Shown here: in pieces, positions 9,286 to 17,319 of the stretch
Layout: every line of letters starts with the position of its first letter
Position numbering within the stretch: position 1 is the stretch's first letter
Assembly: GCA_002748415.1 (NCBI GenBank)
Contig: PDSI01000147.1
Span: 1 to 64,000 of the forward strand
Direction: 5' to 3'
Length of the DNA stretch: 64,000 nt
Source: Micrococcales bacterium
Lineage (GTDB): Bacteria; Actinomycetota; Actinomycetes; Actinomycetales; CAWJMD01
Program-made: the position numbers and the translations under genes
The notes under the pieces: model-generated
What the model saw: only the letters and a program-made list of their open reading frames with translations
Database searches by the model: none
Told to the model about the DNA's origin: nothing

Positions 9286-11622
9286 CTAGTGCCGCAACCC
9301 CAGCCGCTTGTGGACCCACCGCAGCGGTCTGGGCGCCCACCAGTTGGCATCGTTCAGCAGCGCCATGGTGGCTGGGACGAGCAGCACCCGGACCAGGGTG
9401 GCGTCGATCGCCACCGCGACGGCGAGCCCGACGCCGATCTGCTTGATGATCAACATGTCTCCGGCCGCGAACCCCAGGAAGACCGCCACCATGATCAGCG
9501 CGGCCGAGGTGATGATCCGCCCGGAGCGCTGTAGCCCGTCGGCCACGGCTTCCGACGTGGGCTTGCCCTGCTCGTGGTACTCGGTGATCCGGGAGATCAG
9601 GAAGACCTCGTAGTCCATCGCAAGTCCGAAGCCGAAAGCGAGGATGAGCGTCGGTATCACCGCATCCAAACCGGTCGGGGTGGTGAAATCGAGCAGCCCG
9701 GAGAGGTTCCCCCACTGGAATGCCCAGACCAGCACACCGAGCGTCGCACCGAGGGAGAGAATGTTCGTCAGGACAGCCTTGACCGGGATCAGCACGGAGC
9801 CGGTCAGCAGGAACAGCAGTACCAGCGTCGCGGCGGCGACGACGCCCAGCACCAGCCACATGCGGGCAGTCAGCGCGTCCACGAAGTCGACCAGCGCGGC
9901 GGGCTGGCCGGTGGCCCAGGTCTGGGTTGTGGGCGGAGCGCTCTCGCGCAGTTGCCGGACCGCGTGCGTGGCCTGCGGTGAGTCGGCACTGTTGCTGGTG
10001 CGCACGCCGAACCAGGTGTAGCCCTGCGCCGAGGTCACCGGGGACAGGCTGGGTTCGACACCGGCGATGCGGTGGCTGTCTTGTTGCCACTGGTGCGCGG
10101 CGGCAACCGTGTCCTTGTCCGCGCCCCGCAGCAGCGCCACGATGCTCGGCGGACGCAGGGCAGGGAAGTCCTGGTACAGCGCGGTGGCTGCTTGCCGGGT
10201 GGGGTGGGAAGCGGGCAGCATCTCCTCGGTGGCCGAACACAACCGCAGATCCGATGCCGGCAGGGCGAGGGCACCCAGGACCGTCAGGCTGCCGACGATC
10301 ACCATCCCTCGGTGCCGGGTGGTCCAGCCGGCCAGCCGGGTGAACGCGCCCGTCTGCGGTGCCAGATCGCCGAGCCGCTTGGTCAGCCGCCGGACAACGG
10401 GTACTCGGCTGGGCAGCCCCTGGTGGATCACCGGCCGGCCGGCCAGCACCAGCAGGCTCGGCACCAGGGTCGTCGCCGCGGTCACGGCGACGACCACGAC
10501 GCTGAGCCCGGCCAGGCCGATCGCGGTCAGGATGGGCGGGTCGAACAGGACCAGCCCGGCCAACGAGATGGCGATGGTCAGGCCGCTGAACAGCACGGTC
10601 CGCCCAGCGGTGCGGATCGTCGTCGTCACCGCCTTGGTCACCTGTTCGTCGCTGACTTCGGTCTCGGCCGGGTGTCGCAGGTCCCGGACCTCCTCGCGGT
10701 ACCGGCTGACCATCAGCAGCCCGTAGTCGATGCTGAGCCCCAGTCCCAGCACGGTCACCACGTTGATGACGGTGGCGTCGGTATCCACCAGGTGGGACAA
10801 CCCGAGCATCATCAGCAAGGCTGCCCCGATCGACGCGACGGCACCCGCCAGTGGCAACCCGGCGGCGATCACCCCAGCGAAGACGAGCACCATGACCACC
10901 AGGCTCAGCGGCAGCGCGACCAGCTCACCGGTCTTCAGGTCCGACTCCAGTTGGGCCACCACATCGTCGATGAGTGTGGACTCGTCGTAGATGGCGAACT
11001 CGCCGACTACTCCCTCATGCACCAGCGCCTGGGCCATGGACCGCAACTGGGCCCGCACGTCGGCGGTCGCCGCGGTCAGCCGGTCCGGGTCGCGTTGTGC
11101 TCTCAGCAGGACACGAACAGCCGCAGCGTCACGTTCCTGGTTGATCAGCGGGTTTCGGGGTGGCTCCTGCGGGGCGAACTCGGGCGGCGCCGTGCCGGGA
11201 GCCGGGTCGGCGACCGTGGTGGGCTGCTGCTGTGGCTGGTCAGCCGTGCGAGCGGCGTGCGCTTGCGTCTGGACCGGCATCGGTTCCGGGAGCGGGACCG
11301 GCGTCTGTACCTCGGCCACGTCGGCACCGGCCAGCAGCCGCGCGCTGGCAGATTGCAGCGTATCGGTGAAGGCCGCGTCGTCGAGTTCGACGTCTTTCAG
11401 ATGCACGGTGACCGACGGGCCCGTGGGCGCCGCTTGAGCAAGGATGTCGGCCCCTTCGTCTGCTTCCTCGTTGACGGCGATGGGGCCACTGGTCAGGCGC
11501 TGGAACAGACTCTCGCCCACCACCCCGGTGGTCAGCGCAAAGCTGGCGGTGACGAAGACCAGCCAAGCGGACACCAGCCACCGAGGATGCGCTGTGACAA
11601 GTCTCGCGAGCCTCGACAACAC
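9286..11622 (-). CDS. MMPL-family (RND) membrane transporter
   Basis: This 778-residue RND-type exporter of the MMPL family has the expected layout: one N-terminal helix, a large extracytoplasmic loop, a bundle of helices, a second loop and a second bundle. Both bundles carry the Asp-Tyr proton-relay signature: SIDYGLLMVSRYREE in the first half and AMDYEVFLISRI in the second. The first loop contains a Pro/Gln-rich insert at about residues 105-155. Family members export lipids or small amphipathic compounds; the cargo here is unknown. The GTG start is preceded by a good ribosome-binding site (GGAGGT, read on the minus strand). No adjacent regulator gene is present. Confidence 0.85.
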   Translation of the reverse strand: MLSRLARLVTAHPRWLVSAWLVFVTASFALTTGVVGESLFQRLTSGPIAVNEEADEGADILAQAAPTGPSVTVHLKDVELDDAAFTDTLQSASARLLAGADVAEVQTPVPLPEPMPVQTQAHAARTADQPQQQPTTVADPAPGTAPPEFAPQEPPRNPLINQERDAAAVRVLLRAQRDPDRLTAATADVRAQLRSMAQALVHEGVVGEFAIYDESTLIDDVVAQLESDLKTGELVALPLSLVVMVLVFAGVIAAGLPLAGAVASIGAALLMMLGLSHLVDTDATVINVVTVLGLGLSIDYGLLMVSRYREEVRDLRHPAETEVSDEQVTKAVTTTIRTAGRTVLFSGLTIAISLAGLVLFDPPILTAIGLAGLSVVVVAVTAATTLVPSLLVLAGRPVIHQGLPSRVPVVRRLTKRLGDLAPQTGAFTRLAGWTTRHRGMVIVGSLTVLGALALPASDLRLCSATEEMLPASHPTRQAATALYQDFPALRPPSIVALLRGADKDTVAAAHQWQQDSHRIAGVEPSLSPVTSAQGYTWFGVRTSNSADSPQATHAVRQLRESAPPTTQTWATGQPAALVDFVDALTARMWLVLGVVAAATLVLLFLLTGSVLIPVKAVLTNILSLGATLGVLVWAFQWGNLSGLLDFTTPTGLDAVIPTLILAFGFGLAMDYEVFLISRITEYHEQGKPTSEAVADGLQRSGRIITSAALIMVAVFLGFAAGDMLIIKQIGVGLAVAVAIDATLVRVLLVPATMALLNDANWWAPRPLRWVHKRLGLRH

Positions 11623-11643
11623 CGCTGGTGACCTCCGACAGCA

Positions 11644-11696
11644 ATGGGTGCCGCCCGCTGAATCTCCGGTTCAGCGTGACGGCACCCATCATTACA
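11644..11696 (-). promoter_or_regulatory. Nested inverted repeat and candidate promoter upstream of the MMPL gene
   Basis: Outer arms ATGGGTGCCG (11644-11653) and CGGCACCCAT (11680-11689) are perfect complements. They enclose inner arms CGCTGAA (11656-11662) and TTCAGCG (11670-11676). On the minus strand a -10-like TGTAAT (11696-11691) sits just upstream, so transcription would start near the outer arm and the hairpin would be the 5' end of the MMPL mRNA. It could instead be a DNA operator. Confidence 0.5.
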
Positions 11697-11781
11697 CATT
11701 GCACACCCCATGTGACAGACGGTGGTTTGTCTGTGCAGATAGGTGATACTTCTGTGATCAGTCGGACGCGGGGAGTGTGAT

Positions 11782-13470
11782 CTAACCTAGAATCGCCCGC
11801 GCTGCGGCTCGCGCGGCGGCCGGGGAGTCGGTATCGAGCACCGGCCTGACCGCCTGCTGGCACTGCTGCAGGGTGACCATGCCGAGCTTGGCGCCCACCG
11901 AGCGCACCGCCGCCGCGGCGCAGGACAGCGACGTGACGCCCATGCCCACCAGGACGCAGGCCAGCAACGGGTCCGCTGCCGCCTCACCGCAGACCCCCAC
12001 CGGCTTGCCCTTGTGTTGGCCTGCCTCGGCCACGTATGCCACCAAGGACAGCAGGGCGGGTTGCCACGGGTCGCTCAGGTGGGCCAGCTCTGCGGACATC
12101 CGATCGGCGGCCATCACGTACTGGGTCAGGTCGTTGGTGCCGATGGACAGGAAGTCGACGACGTCGAGCATTCGTTCGGCGTGCAACGCGGCCGCGGGGA
12201 CCTCGATCATCACGCCCGGCTTCAGCCCGTGGGACCGGACTGATTCGCCCACCAGCTTGGCTTCGTCCAGCGTGGCCACCATGGGCGCCATCACCCACGG
12301 GCTGGTGCCGGTCTGCTCGGCCGCCTTGGCGATGGCGTCCAGCTGCCGGTCCAACAGGCCGGTGTCCTCCAGGCTGATCCGCAGTCCGCGCACGCCCAGT
12401 GCCGGGTTGTGCTCGTCCGGCATGGTGGCGAAGGCCAGTGGCTTGTCCGACCCGGCGTCCAGGGTGCGCACCACGACTTTGCTGTCCGGGAACGCGGCCA
12501 GGACCTCGGCGTAGATGTCAGCCTGCTCCCGCACCCCGGGTTCGGTCGCGGAGTTGAGGAAGCACAGCTCGGTGCGGAACAGTCCGACGCCCTCGGCGGG
12601 GGTTTCGGCGGCGGCGCGGGCGCCGGGTCCGTCCTGCACATTGGCCAGGATGTCGACCCGGTGCCCGTCCTTGGTCTGCCCGGGGCCGGACCAGGAGGCG
12701 ACGGCCGCGAGCTGGGCCTTGGCCGCATCGACCCGTTGCTGAGCGGACTGCGGGTCCGGACCGGGCACGATCTCGCCGCATTCACCGTCGACCAGCACCT
12801 GCGTACCCGCCTCGACCGAGTCCAGGTCGTGCACCGCAACCACACACGGGATGCCCAATTGCCGGGCGATGATCGCGGTGTGGCTGGTGGGACCGCCCAG
12901 CCGGGTGGCGATGGCCAGGACCTTGGCCGGGTCCAGCCCGGCCGTGTCGACCGGCGCCAGGTCCTCGGCCAGCAGCACCGACGGTTGCTCCGGGTTGGGC
13001 ACACCCGGTTCAGGTAGGCCGCGCAGTTGCGCGATCACCCGGTCTTGAATGTCCAGCAAGTCGGTCACCCGCTCGGCCATCAGCCCGCCCAGCTGCTTGA
13101 ACATGGTGGCGAACTGTTCGGTGGCCGCCATGACCGCGTGCACCGGGTCCGTGCCGGAGTTGATTTCTTTCTCCACCGCGGCGCGCAAGCCCCGGTCCTT
13201 GGCCAGTGTCGCCGTGGCGGCCACCACTTCCGCCGCCATTCCCGACGCCGAGGTGGAGCGCTGAGTCAACCGGTCGGCGACGGTGTCGGCGGCGGCGGCG
13301 TACCGGTGCACCTCGGCGTCGCGCTGGTCCTCGGCGACCGTGGTGGGCTCCCCGGGTTCGGGGCGCTCGGCGGGGCGGACCACCGGCCCGTACCCGACGC
13401 CGGGAACGACGGGTGTACCGGTCAAGGTGGCCTTGGCCGGTTGATTGGTGGAGTCGGTGGTGTCGGTCAT
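11782..13470 (-). CDS. ptsI: PTS enzyme I (phosphoenolpyruvate-protein phosphotransferase)
   Basis: Enzyme I takes phosphate from phosphoenolpyruvate and passes it to HPr, feeding all sugar phosphotransferase permeases. The phospho-His motif GPTSHTAIIARQLGIPC is present mid-protein. The C-terminal PEP-binding barrel has DFLSIGTNDLTQY and the catalytic Cys in GVCGEAAADP. I choose the ATG at 13468-13470 (562 residues, normal length) with GAAGGGA upstream. The open frame extends further 5' but without family similarity. The gene diverges from fruR-fruK-ptsH, the same divergent arrangement known in Corynebacterium. Confidence 0.95.
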   Translation of the reverse strand: MTDTTDSTNQPAKATLTGTPVVPGVGYGPVVRPAERPEPGEPTTVAEDQRDAEVHRYAAAADTVADRLTQRSTSASGMAAEVVAATATLAKDRGLRAAVEKEINSGTDPVHAVMAATEQFATMFKQLGGLMAERVTDLLDIQDRVIAQLRGLPEPGVPNPEQPSVLLAEDLAPVDTAGLDPAKVLAIATRLGGPTSHTAIIARQLGIPCVVAVHDLDSVEAGTQVLVDGECGEIVPGPDPQSAQQRVDAAKAQLAAVASWSGPGQTKDGHRVDILANVQDGPGARAAAETPAEGVGLFRTELCFLNSATEPGVREQADIYAEVLAAFPDSKVVVRTLDAGSDKPLAFATMPDEHNPALGVRGLRISLEDTGLLDRQLDAIAKAAEQTGTSPWVMAPMVATLDEAKLVGESVRSHGLKPGVMIEVPAAALHAERMLDVVDFLSIGTNDLTQYVMAADRMSAELAHLSDPWQPALLSLVAYVAEAGQHKGKPVGVCGEAAADPLLACVLVGMGVTSLSCAAAAVRSVGAKLGMVTLQQCQQAVRPVLDTDSPAAARAAARAILG

Positions 13471-13544
13471 CGGTGACGGTCCCTTCTGCCATGCCACGTG
13501 CACGTCCGTTCTGTCGGTGCGCGTCTGTTCTGCCCGTGGCCTGG

Positions 13545-13591
13545 ACATTAGGGGCCAGCTCTTGACAATGTCAACCGTTCGGGCATAGAAC
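13545..13591. promoter_or_regulatory. Divergent ptsI/fruR promoters with a shared palindromic -35 region
   Basis: The sequence TTGACA-A-TGTCAA at 13562-13574 is a perfect inverted repeat that supplies a consensus -35 hexamer on each strand. Rightward, TTGACA (13562-13567) is followed after 18 bases by TAGAAC (13586-13591) for fruR. Leftward, TTGACA (13574-13569) is followed after 18 bases by TAATGT (13550-13545) for ptsI. The two -35 boxes are one base apart, so the promoters should compete for RNA polymerase. The flanking AT-rich stretch to 13625 may hold the FruR operator. Confidence 0.6.
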
Positions 13592-13654
13592 AACACATAC
13601 ACACATTGAAAACCAATTAAACACAGATGAACGGTGGGGCGAGGGAGGCGTTCG

Positions 13655-14425
13655 ATGTACGCGGCGGAACGGCAGGACGCGATCAGCGCCCTCGTACGCC
13701 AGCAGGGCCGGGTCTCCGTCGCCGATGTCGCCCAGAGGTTCGGGGTCACCCACGAGACCGTGCGCCGCGATCTGGACCGCCTGGAAGGTATGGGCCTGGT
13801 CCACCGGGTGCACGGTGGCGCGGTGGCCTACGGCGCGTTGACCGTCGTCGAGTCGAGCACGGCCGAACGGTCTGGAACCCGAACCGAGCAGAAGCGCCGC
13901 ATCGGTGCCGCTGCCGTCGATCTGCTGCCGGACGCGAACGGTGCCGGCAGCATCCTGGTGGACGGCGGCACCACGACCGGGGCGCTGGCCGCCGCGCTGC
14001 CGGTCAACCGGGAGCTGACGGTCGTCACCAACTCGGTGCCCACGGCCAGCCTGTTGGCGGGCCGTGGCGCCTTGCGGGTCAACATCCTCGGGGGCCGCAT
14101 CCGCGGCCACACCCACGCCACCGTCGGGCACGAGGCGATGAACACGCTCAACCAGCTCACCGTCGATGTAGCGTTCATCGGCACCAACGGACTGTCCGCC
14201 CGTGGTGCCACCACGCCGGACACCGAGGAGGCGGCCGTCAAGCGAGCGATGGCCGCCGCCGCCCGCACCACCGTGGTCCTCGCGGATTCCACCAAGATGG
14301 GAGAGACCCAGATGATCGTGTTCGCCGCGCTGGCCGATATCGACGTCGTCGTCACCGACGACGGGGTGGCCGCCGCCGATGTGCAGTTGCTGCGCCGCCA
14401 CGACATCGAGGTGATGCTCGCGTGA
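13655..14425 (+). CDS. fruR: DeoR-family transcriptional regulator of the fructose/PTS genes
   Basis: This 256-residue DeoR-family repressor has an N-terminal winged helix (ERQDAISALVRQQGRVSVAD, then GVTHETVRRDLDRLE, the family signature) and a C-terminal sugar-phosphate sensor domain with VDGGTTTGALA and FIGTNGLSARG. The ATG at 13655 follows GGGAGG by 8 bases; an in-frame GTG 21 bases upstream lacks this spacing. Its stop overlaps the fruK start by four bases (GTGA). By position and family it should sense a phosphorylated fructose or other sugar phosphate and control the divergent PTS genes. The name is by analogy with the corynebacterial locus. Confidence 0.85.
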   Translation: MYAAERQDAISALVRQQGRVSVADVAQRFGVTHETVRRDLDRLEGMGLVHRVHGGAVAYGALTVVESSTAERSGTRTEQKRRIGAAAVDLLPDANGAGSILVDGGTTTGALAAALPVNRELTVVTNSVPTASLLAGRGALRVNILGGRIRGHTHATVGHEAMNTLNQLTVDVAFIGTNGLSARGATTPDTEEAAVKRAMAAAARTTVVLADSTKMGETQMIVFAALADIDVVVTDDGVAAADVQLLRRHDIEVMLA

Positions 14426-15405
14426 TCCTCACCCTGACCGCGAACCCCAGCATCGACCGCACCGTGACCCTGGACCAGCCGCTGACCCGGGGTGCGGTGC
14501 AACGGGTGACCAGCGTGACCAATCAGGCCGCGGGAAAAGGCGTCAACGTCGTTCGGGTGGTCGCCGCCGCCGGGCACCCGAGCCTGGCCGTGGTACCAGC
14601 GGGCAAGAACGACCCGTTCACCACCAGGCTCCGTGCGCAAGGCGTCGACCACGTGGCCGTGTCGACCCCCGGGGATGTGCGGGTCAACCTGGCCGTCATC
14701 GAACCCGACGGCACGACCACCAAGATCAACGAACCCGGGGCGAGGTTGTCGGTTCAGGTCCTCGACGAACTCACTCGCGTGCTGGTGGAACACGCCGGTA
14801 GGGCGCGCTGGGTGGTGCTGGCCGGTTCGCTGCCGCCGGGTGTGGCCGAGGACTGGTACGCCCAGCTGGTGCCGATGCTGCGCACAGCCGGTACGAGGGT
14901 TGCGGTAGACACCTCCGGTGCCCCGCTGCTGGCTTGTTGCACCGGCGCGCAACGGCCGCACCTGATCAAACCCAACGGCGAAGAATTGGCCGAACTGGCC
15001 GGTGCCGGCACCGACCCGGAGACCGACCTGGACGCGGCCGTCGCCGCCTGCCGCACCTTGGTGCGCAACGGGATCGAAGCGGTGCTGGCCACGCTCGGCG
15101 CCGGCGGAGCGGTGCTGGTCACCGCGGCCGGCGCCTGGTATGCCGCCGCACCGCACGTATCGGTGAAAAGCACTGTCGGAGCAGGCGATTCCACCCTGTC
15201 CGGCTACCTGATCGGGCACACCGCCGGTGCCGGCCCGGCTGCCTGCCTGCGCCGGGCGGTCGCCTACGGCACCGCCGCCGTTCAGCTGCCCGGCTCCAGC
15301 TTGCCCACCCCGCGCGAGGTGCGCCCGCAGGCCGTCTGCGTCACTGCTCTACCAGCCACAACAGGCGGCGCTCGGCGGCAGTCACCCAGGTCTCGTTCCC
15401 GCTAG
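14422..15405 (+). CDS. fruK: 1-phosphofructokinase (PfkB family)
   Basis: This 327-residue PfkB-family kinase should convert fructose 1-phosphate to fructose 1,6-bisphosphate in the cytoplasm. It begins with ILTLTANPSIDRTV, typical of FruK/LacC enzymes, has the PfkB signature 1 (QAAGKGVNVVRV), and signature 2 with the catalytic Asp in STVGAGDSTLSGYL. The GTG start overlaps the fruR stop (GTGA). The usual partner, the fructose PTS permease, does not follow; ptsH comes next instead. A tagatose-6-phosphate kinase role is possible but less likely given fruR and ptsH. Confidence 0.88.
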   Translation: MILTLTANPSIDRTVTLDQPLTRGAVQRVTSVTNQAAGKGVNVVRVVAAAGHPSLAVVPAGKNDPFTTRLRAQGVDHVAVSTPGDVRVNLAVIEPDGTTTKINEPGARLSVQVLDELTRVLVEHAGRARWVVLAGSLPPGVAEDWYAQLVPMLRTAGTRVAVDTSGAPLLACCTGAQRPHLIKPNGEELAELAGAGTDPETDLDAAVAACRTLVRNGIEAVLATLGAGGAVLVTAAGAWYAAAPHVSVKSTVGAGDSTLSGYLIGHTAGAGPAACLRRAVAYGTAAVQLPGSSLPTPREVRPQAVCVTALPATTGGARRQSPRSRSR

Positions 15406-15494
15406 CCGGGCGGGTAAGAACCGCATTACGGTGTGACAGCGGAAAGCTGAACGCACAGTTGAGCGCCCCCGTCCAACTCAAGGAGAGAAGCACC

Positions 15495-15755
15495 ATGGCA
15501 TCCAAGACCGTCACCGTCGGGTCCTCCGTCGGACTGCACGCCCGTCCGGCCGCCCTGATCGCCGAAGCGGCAGGCGCGCAGAACTCCCCCGTCACGCTCG
15601 CCGTACCCGGCGGTACCCCGGTGGACGCCGGCTCGGCGCTGCTCATCATGACCCTCGGCGCCAAGTGCGGTGACGACGTCGTGGTGGAAAGCGACGACGA
15701 GGCAGCCGTCGAGCAGATCGCCGCGATGGTGGAGAAGGACCTCGACGCCGAGTGA
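15495..15755 (+). CDS. ptsH: PTS phosphocarrier protein HPr
   Basis: This 86-residue HPr carries the phospho-acceptor His15 in GLHARPAAL and relays phosphate from enzyme I to the permeases. Ser47 in DAGSALLIMTLG corresponds to the regulatory serine position of the family. The ATG is preceded by AAGGAGAG. It lies 89 bases after fruK and may also have its own promoter (TACGGT at 15427-15432 as a possible -10). Confidence 0.95.
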   Translation: MASKTVTVGSSVGLHARPAALIAEAAGAQNSPVTLAVPGGTPVDAGSALLIMTLGAKCGDDVVVESDDEAAVEQIAAMVEKDLDAE

Positions 15756-15814
15756 AGAGAGACGCCGAGTAGACCGGCCGCGGCCACCGGTCCACCATCG
15801 AACGCCAGGGCCTG

Positions 15815-15842
15815 CGGGTGCTCCCGGGAGCACCCGTAAGCT
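15815..15842. promoter_or_regulatory. Perfect 22-base palindrome abutting the rarA -10 element
   Basis: CGGGTGCTCCC (15815-15825) is followed without a spacer by its exact complement GGGAGCACCCG (15826-15836). The palindrome touches TAAGCT (15837-15842), a TANNNT -10 that lies 6 bases before the rarA GTG. In this position it could be an operator for rarA or a T-tract-less terminator for ptsH, which ends 59 bases upstream. Confidence 0.55.
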
Positions 15843-15848
15843 GGCCCG

Positions 15849-17261
15849 GTGCCGGCGGACCTGTTCTCCACCAGTCAGGAGCGCCCCCGCGCGCCACTGG
15901 CGGTACGGATGCGGCCGCGGACCCTCGACGATGTGGTCGGTCAGCGTCATCTGCTGCGGACCGGGTCGCCGTTGCGGCGGCTGGTGGCGGCAGGAGGTAG
16001 CGCCGAAGCGGGTCGTGCTGGCCGGGTGCCCGTCAGCTCGGTGATCCTGTTCGGGCCGCCCGGCACCGGCAAGACCACACTGGCGCACGTCGTGTCGGCC
16101 TGCACCGACAGCGCGTTCGTGGAACTGTCGGCCATCACCGCGGGAGTGCGGGATGTGCGAACCGTGATCCAGGACGCCAAGAACACCCAGGACCTGCACC
16201 GGCGGCGCACCGTGCTGTTCCTGGACGAGATCCACCGATTCAGCAAGGCCCAACAGGATGCGCTGCTGCCCGCGGTGGAGAACGGCTGGGTGACCCTGGT
16301 GGCCGCCACCACCGAGAACCCCAGCTTCAGCATCATCTCCCCGCTGCTGTCCCGGTCGCTGGTGCTGCACCTGCAACCGCTGACCGATGCGGACATCGGC
16401 GGACTGATCGACCGGGCACTGACCGACGACCGCGGCCTGGGCGGCGCTTTCACCCTCGATGCCGACGCCGGCGGCCATCTGGTCCGCGTCGCCGGCGGCG
16501 ACGCCCGCCGGGCGCTGACCGCGCTGGAGGCGGCGGCCGGGCTGGCCGCGGACGCCGGCACCACCACGATCGACCTGACCGCCGCCGAGCAGGCCATCGC
16601 GGTGGCGGCGGTGCGCTACGACCGAGACGGCGACCAGCACTACGACGTCGTCAGCGCGTTCATCAAGTCCATCCGCGGCAGCGACGTCGACGCCGCGATG
16701 CACTACCTGGCCCGCATGCTGGAGGCGGGGGAGGATCCACGCTTCATCGCCAGGAGGCTGATGATCAGCGCCGCCGAGGACATCGGCATGGCCGACCCGT
16801 CCGCCCTGCAGACCGCGGTGGCCGCCGCCCAGGCCGTCCAGCTCGTCGGCCTGCCGGAGGGACGGATCATCCTGGCCGAGGCGGTGGTCCACCTGGCGAT
16901 GGCGCCGAAGTCCAACGCCGCCTACCTGGCCGTCGACCGGGCCATCGCGGACGTGCAGGCCGGCAAAGCCGGCCAGGTGCCGGCGCATTTGCGGGACGCC
17001 CACCACCCGGGAGCCGATGCGTTCGGTGCCGGCGAAGGCTACGTCTACGCCCACGACGAGGCGCACGCGGTGGCCGCTCAGCAGTACCTGCCGGATACGT
17101 TGACCGGCACCGTCTACTACCAGCCCAGCGACCGCGGCTTCGAGAACGAACTGCGCCGGCGCCGGCAACGGCTGCAAGCGCTGCTGACCGAGCCCGGCGG
17201 CCCGCGGACCGAAACCGCCGGCAACCAGGCCGATCAGACGTCAGGACCGGGCAGCGGGTAG
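15849..17261 (+). CDS. rarA: Replication-associated recombination protein A (RarA/MgsA AAA ATPase)
   Basis: RarA is a clamp-loader-like AAA+ ATPase that acts at stalled replication forks. The 470-residue protein has Walker [13 protein letters not shown], Walker [17 protein letters not shown], sensor 1 in ATTENPSF, and the C-terminal MgsA domain ([12 protein letters not shown]). The start is a GTG at 15849. A TANNNT -10 only 6 bases upstream and the lack of a ribosome-binding site suggest a leaderless mRNA. It precedes alaS, as in many actinobacteria. Confidence 0.93.
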   Translation: MPADLFSTSQERPRAPLAVRMRPRTLDDVVGQRHLLRTGSPLRRLVAAGGSAEAGRAGRVPVSSVILFGPPGTGKTTLAHVVSACTDSAFVELSAITAGVRDVRTVIQDAKNTQDLHRRRTVLFLDEIHRFSKAQQDALLPAVENGWVTLVAATTENPSFSIISPLLSRSLVLHLQPLTDADIGGLIDRALTDDRGLGGAFTLDADAGGHLVRVAGGDARRALTALEAAAGLAADAGTTTIDLTAAEQAIAVAAVRYDRDGDQHYDVVSAFIKSIRGSDVDAAMHYLARMLEAGEDPRFIARRLMISAAEDIGMADPSALQTAVAAAQAVQLVGLPEGRIILAEAVVHLAMAPKSNAAYLAVDRAIADVQAGKAGQVPAHLRDAHHPGADAFGAGEGYVYAHDEAHAVAAQQYLPDTLTGTVYYQPSDRGFENELRRRRQRLQALLTEPGGPRTETAGNQADQTSGPGSG

Positions 17262-17264
17262 CCT
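17259..17264 (+). promoter_or_regulatory. Candidate -10 element for alaS inside the rarA stop
   Basis: TAGCCT fits TANNNT, and its first three bases are the rarA stop codon. Transcription from here would give alaS a leader of about 50 bases. No clear -35 is visible. Confidence 0.35.
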
Positions 17265-17319
17265 CGACCAGCGGAGAAAACCGCACGACCCCGACCCCGA
17301 CACCTGAGAAGCTGGGACC

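Noticed and set aside
15797..15815. LexA (SOS) box before rarA from the half-site TCGAAC
   Set aside because: The second half GTTCGA is missing at the required 4-base spacing.
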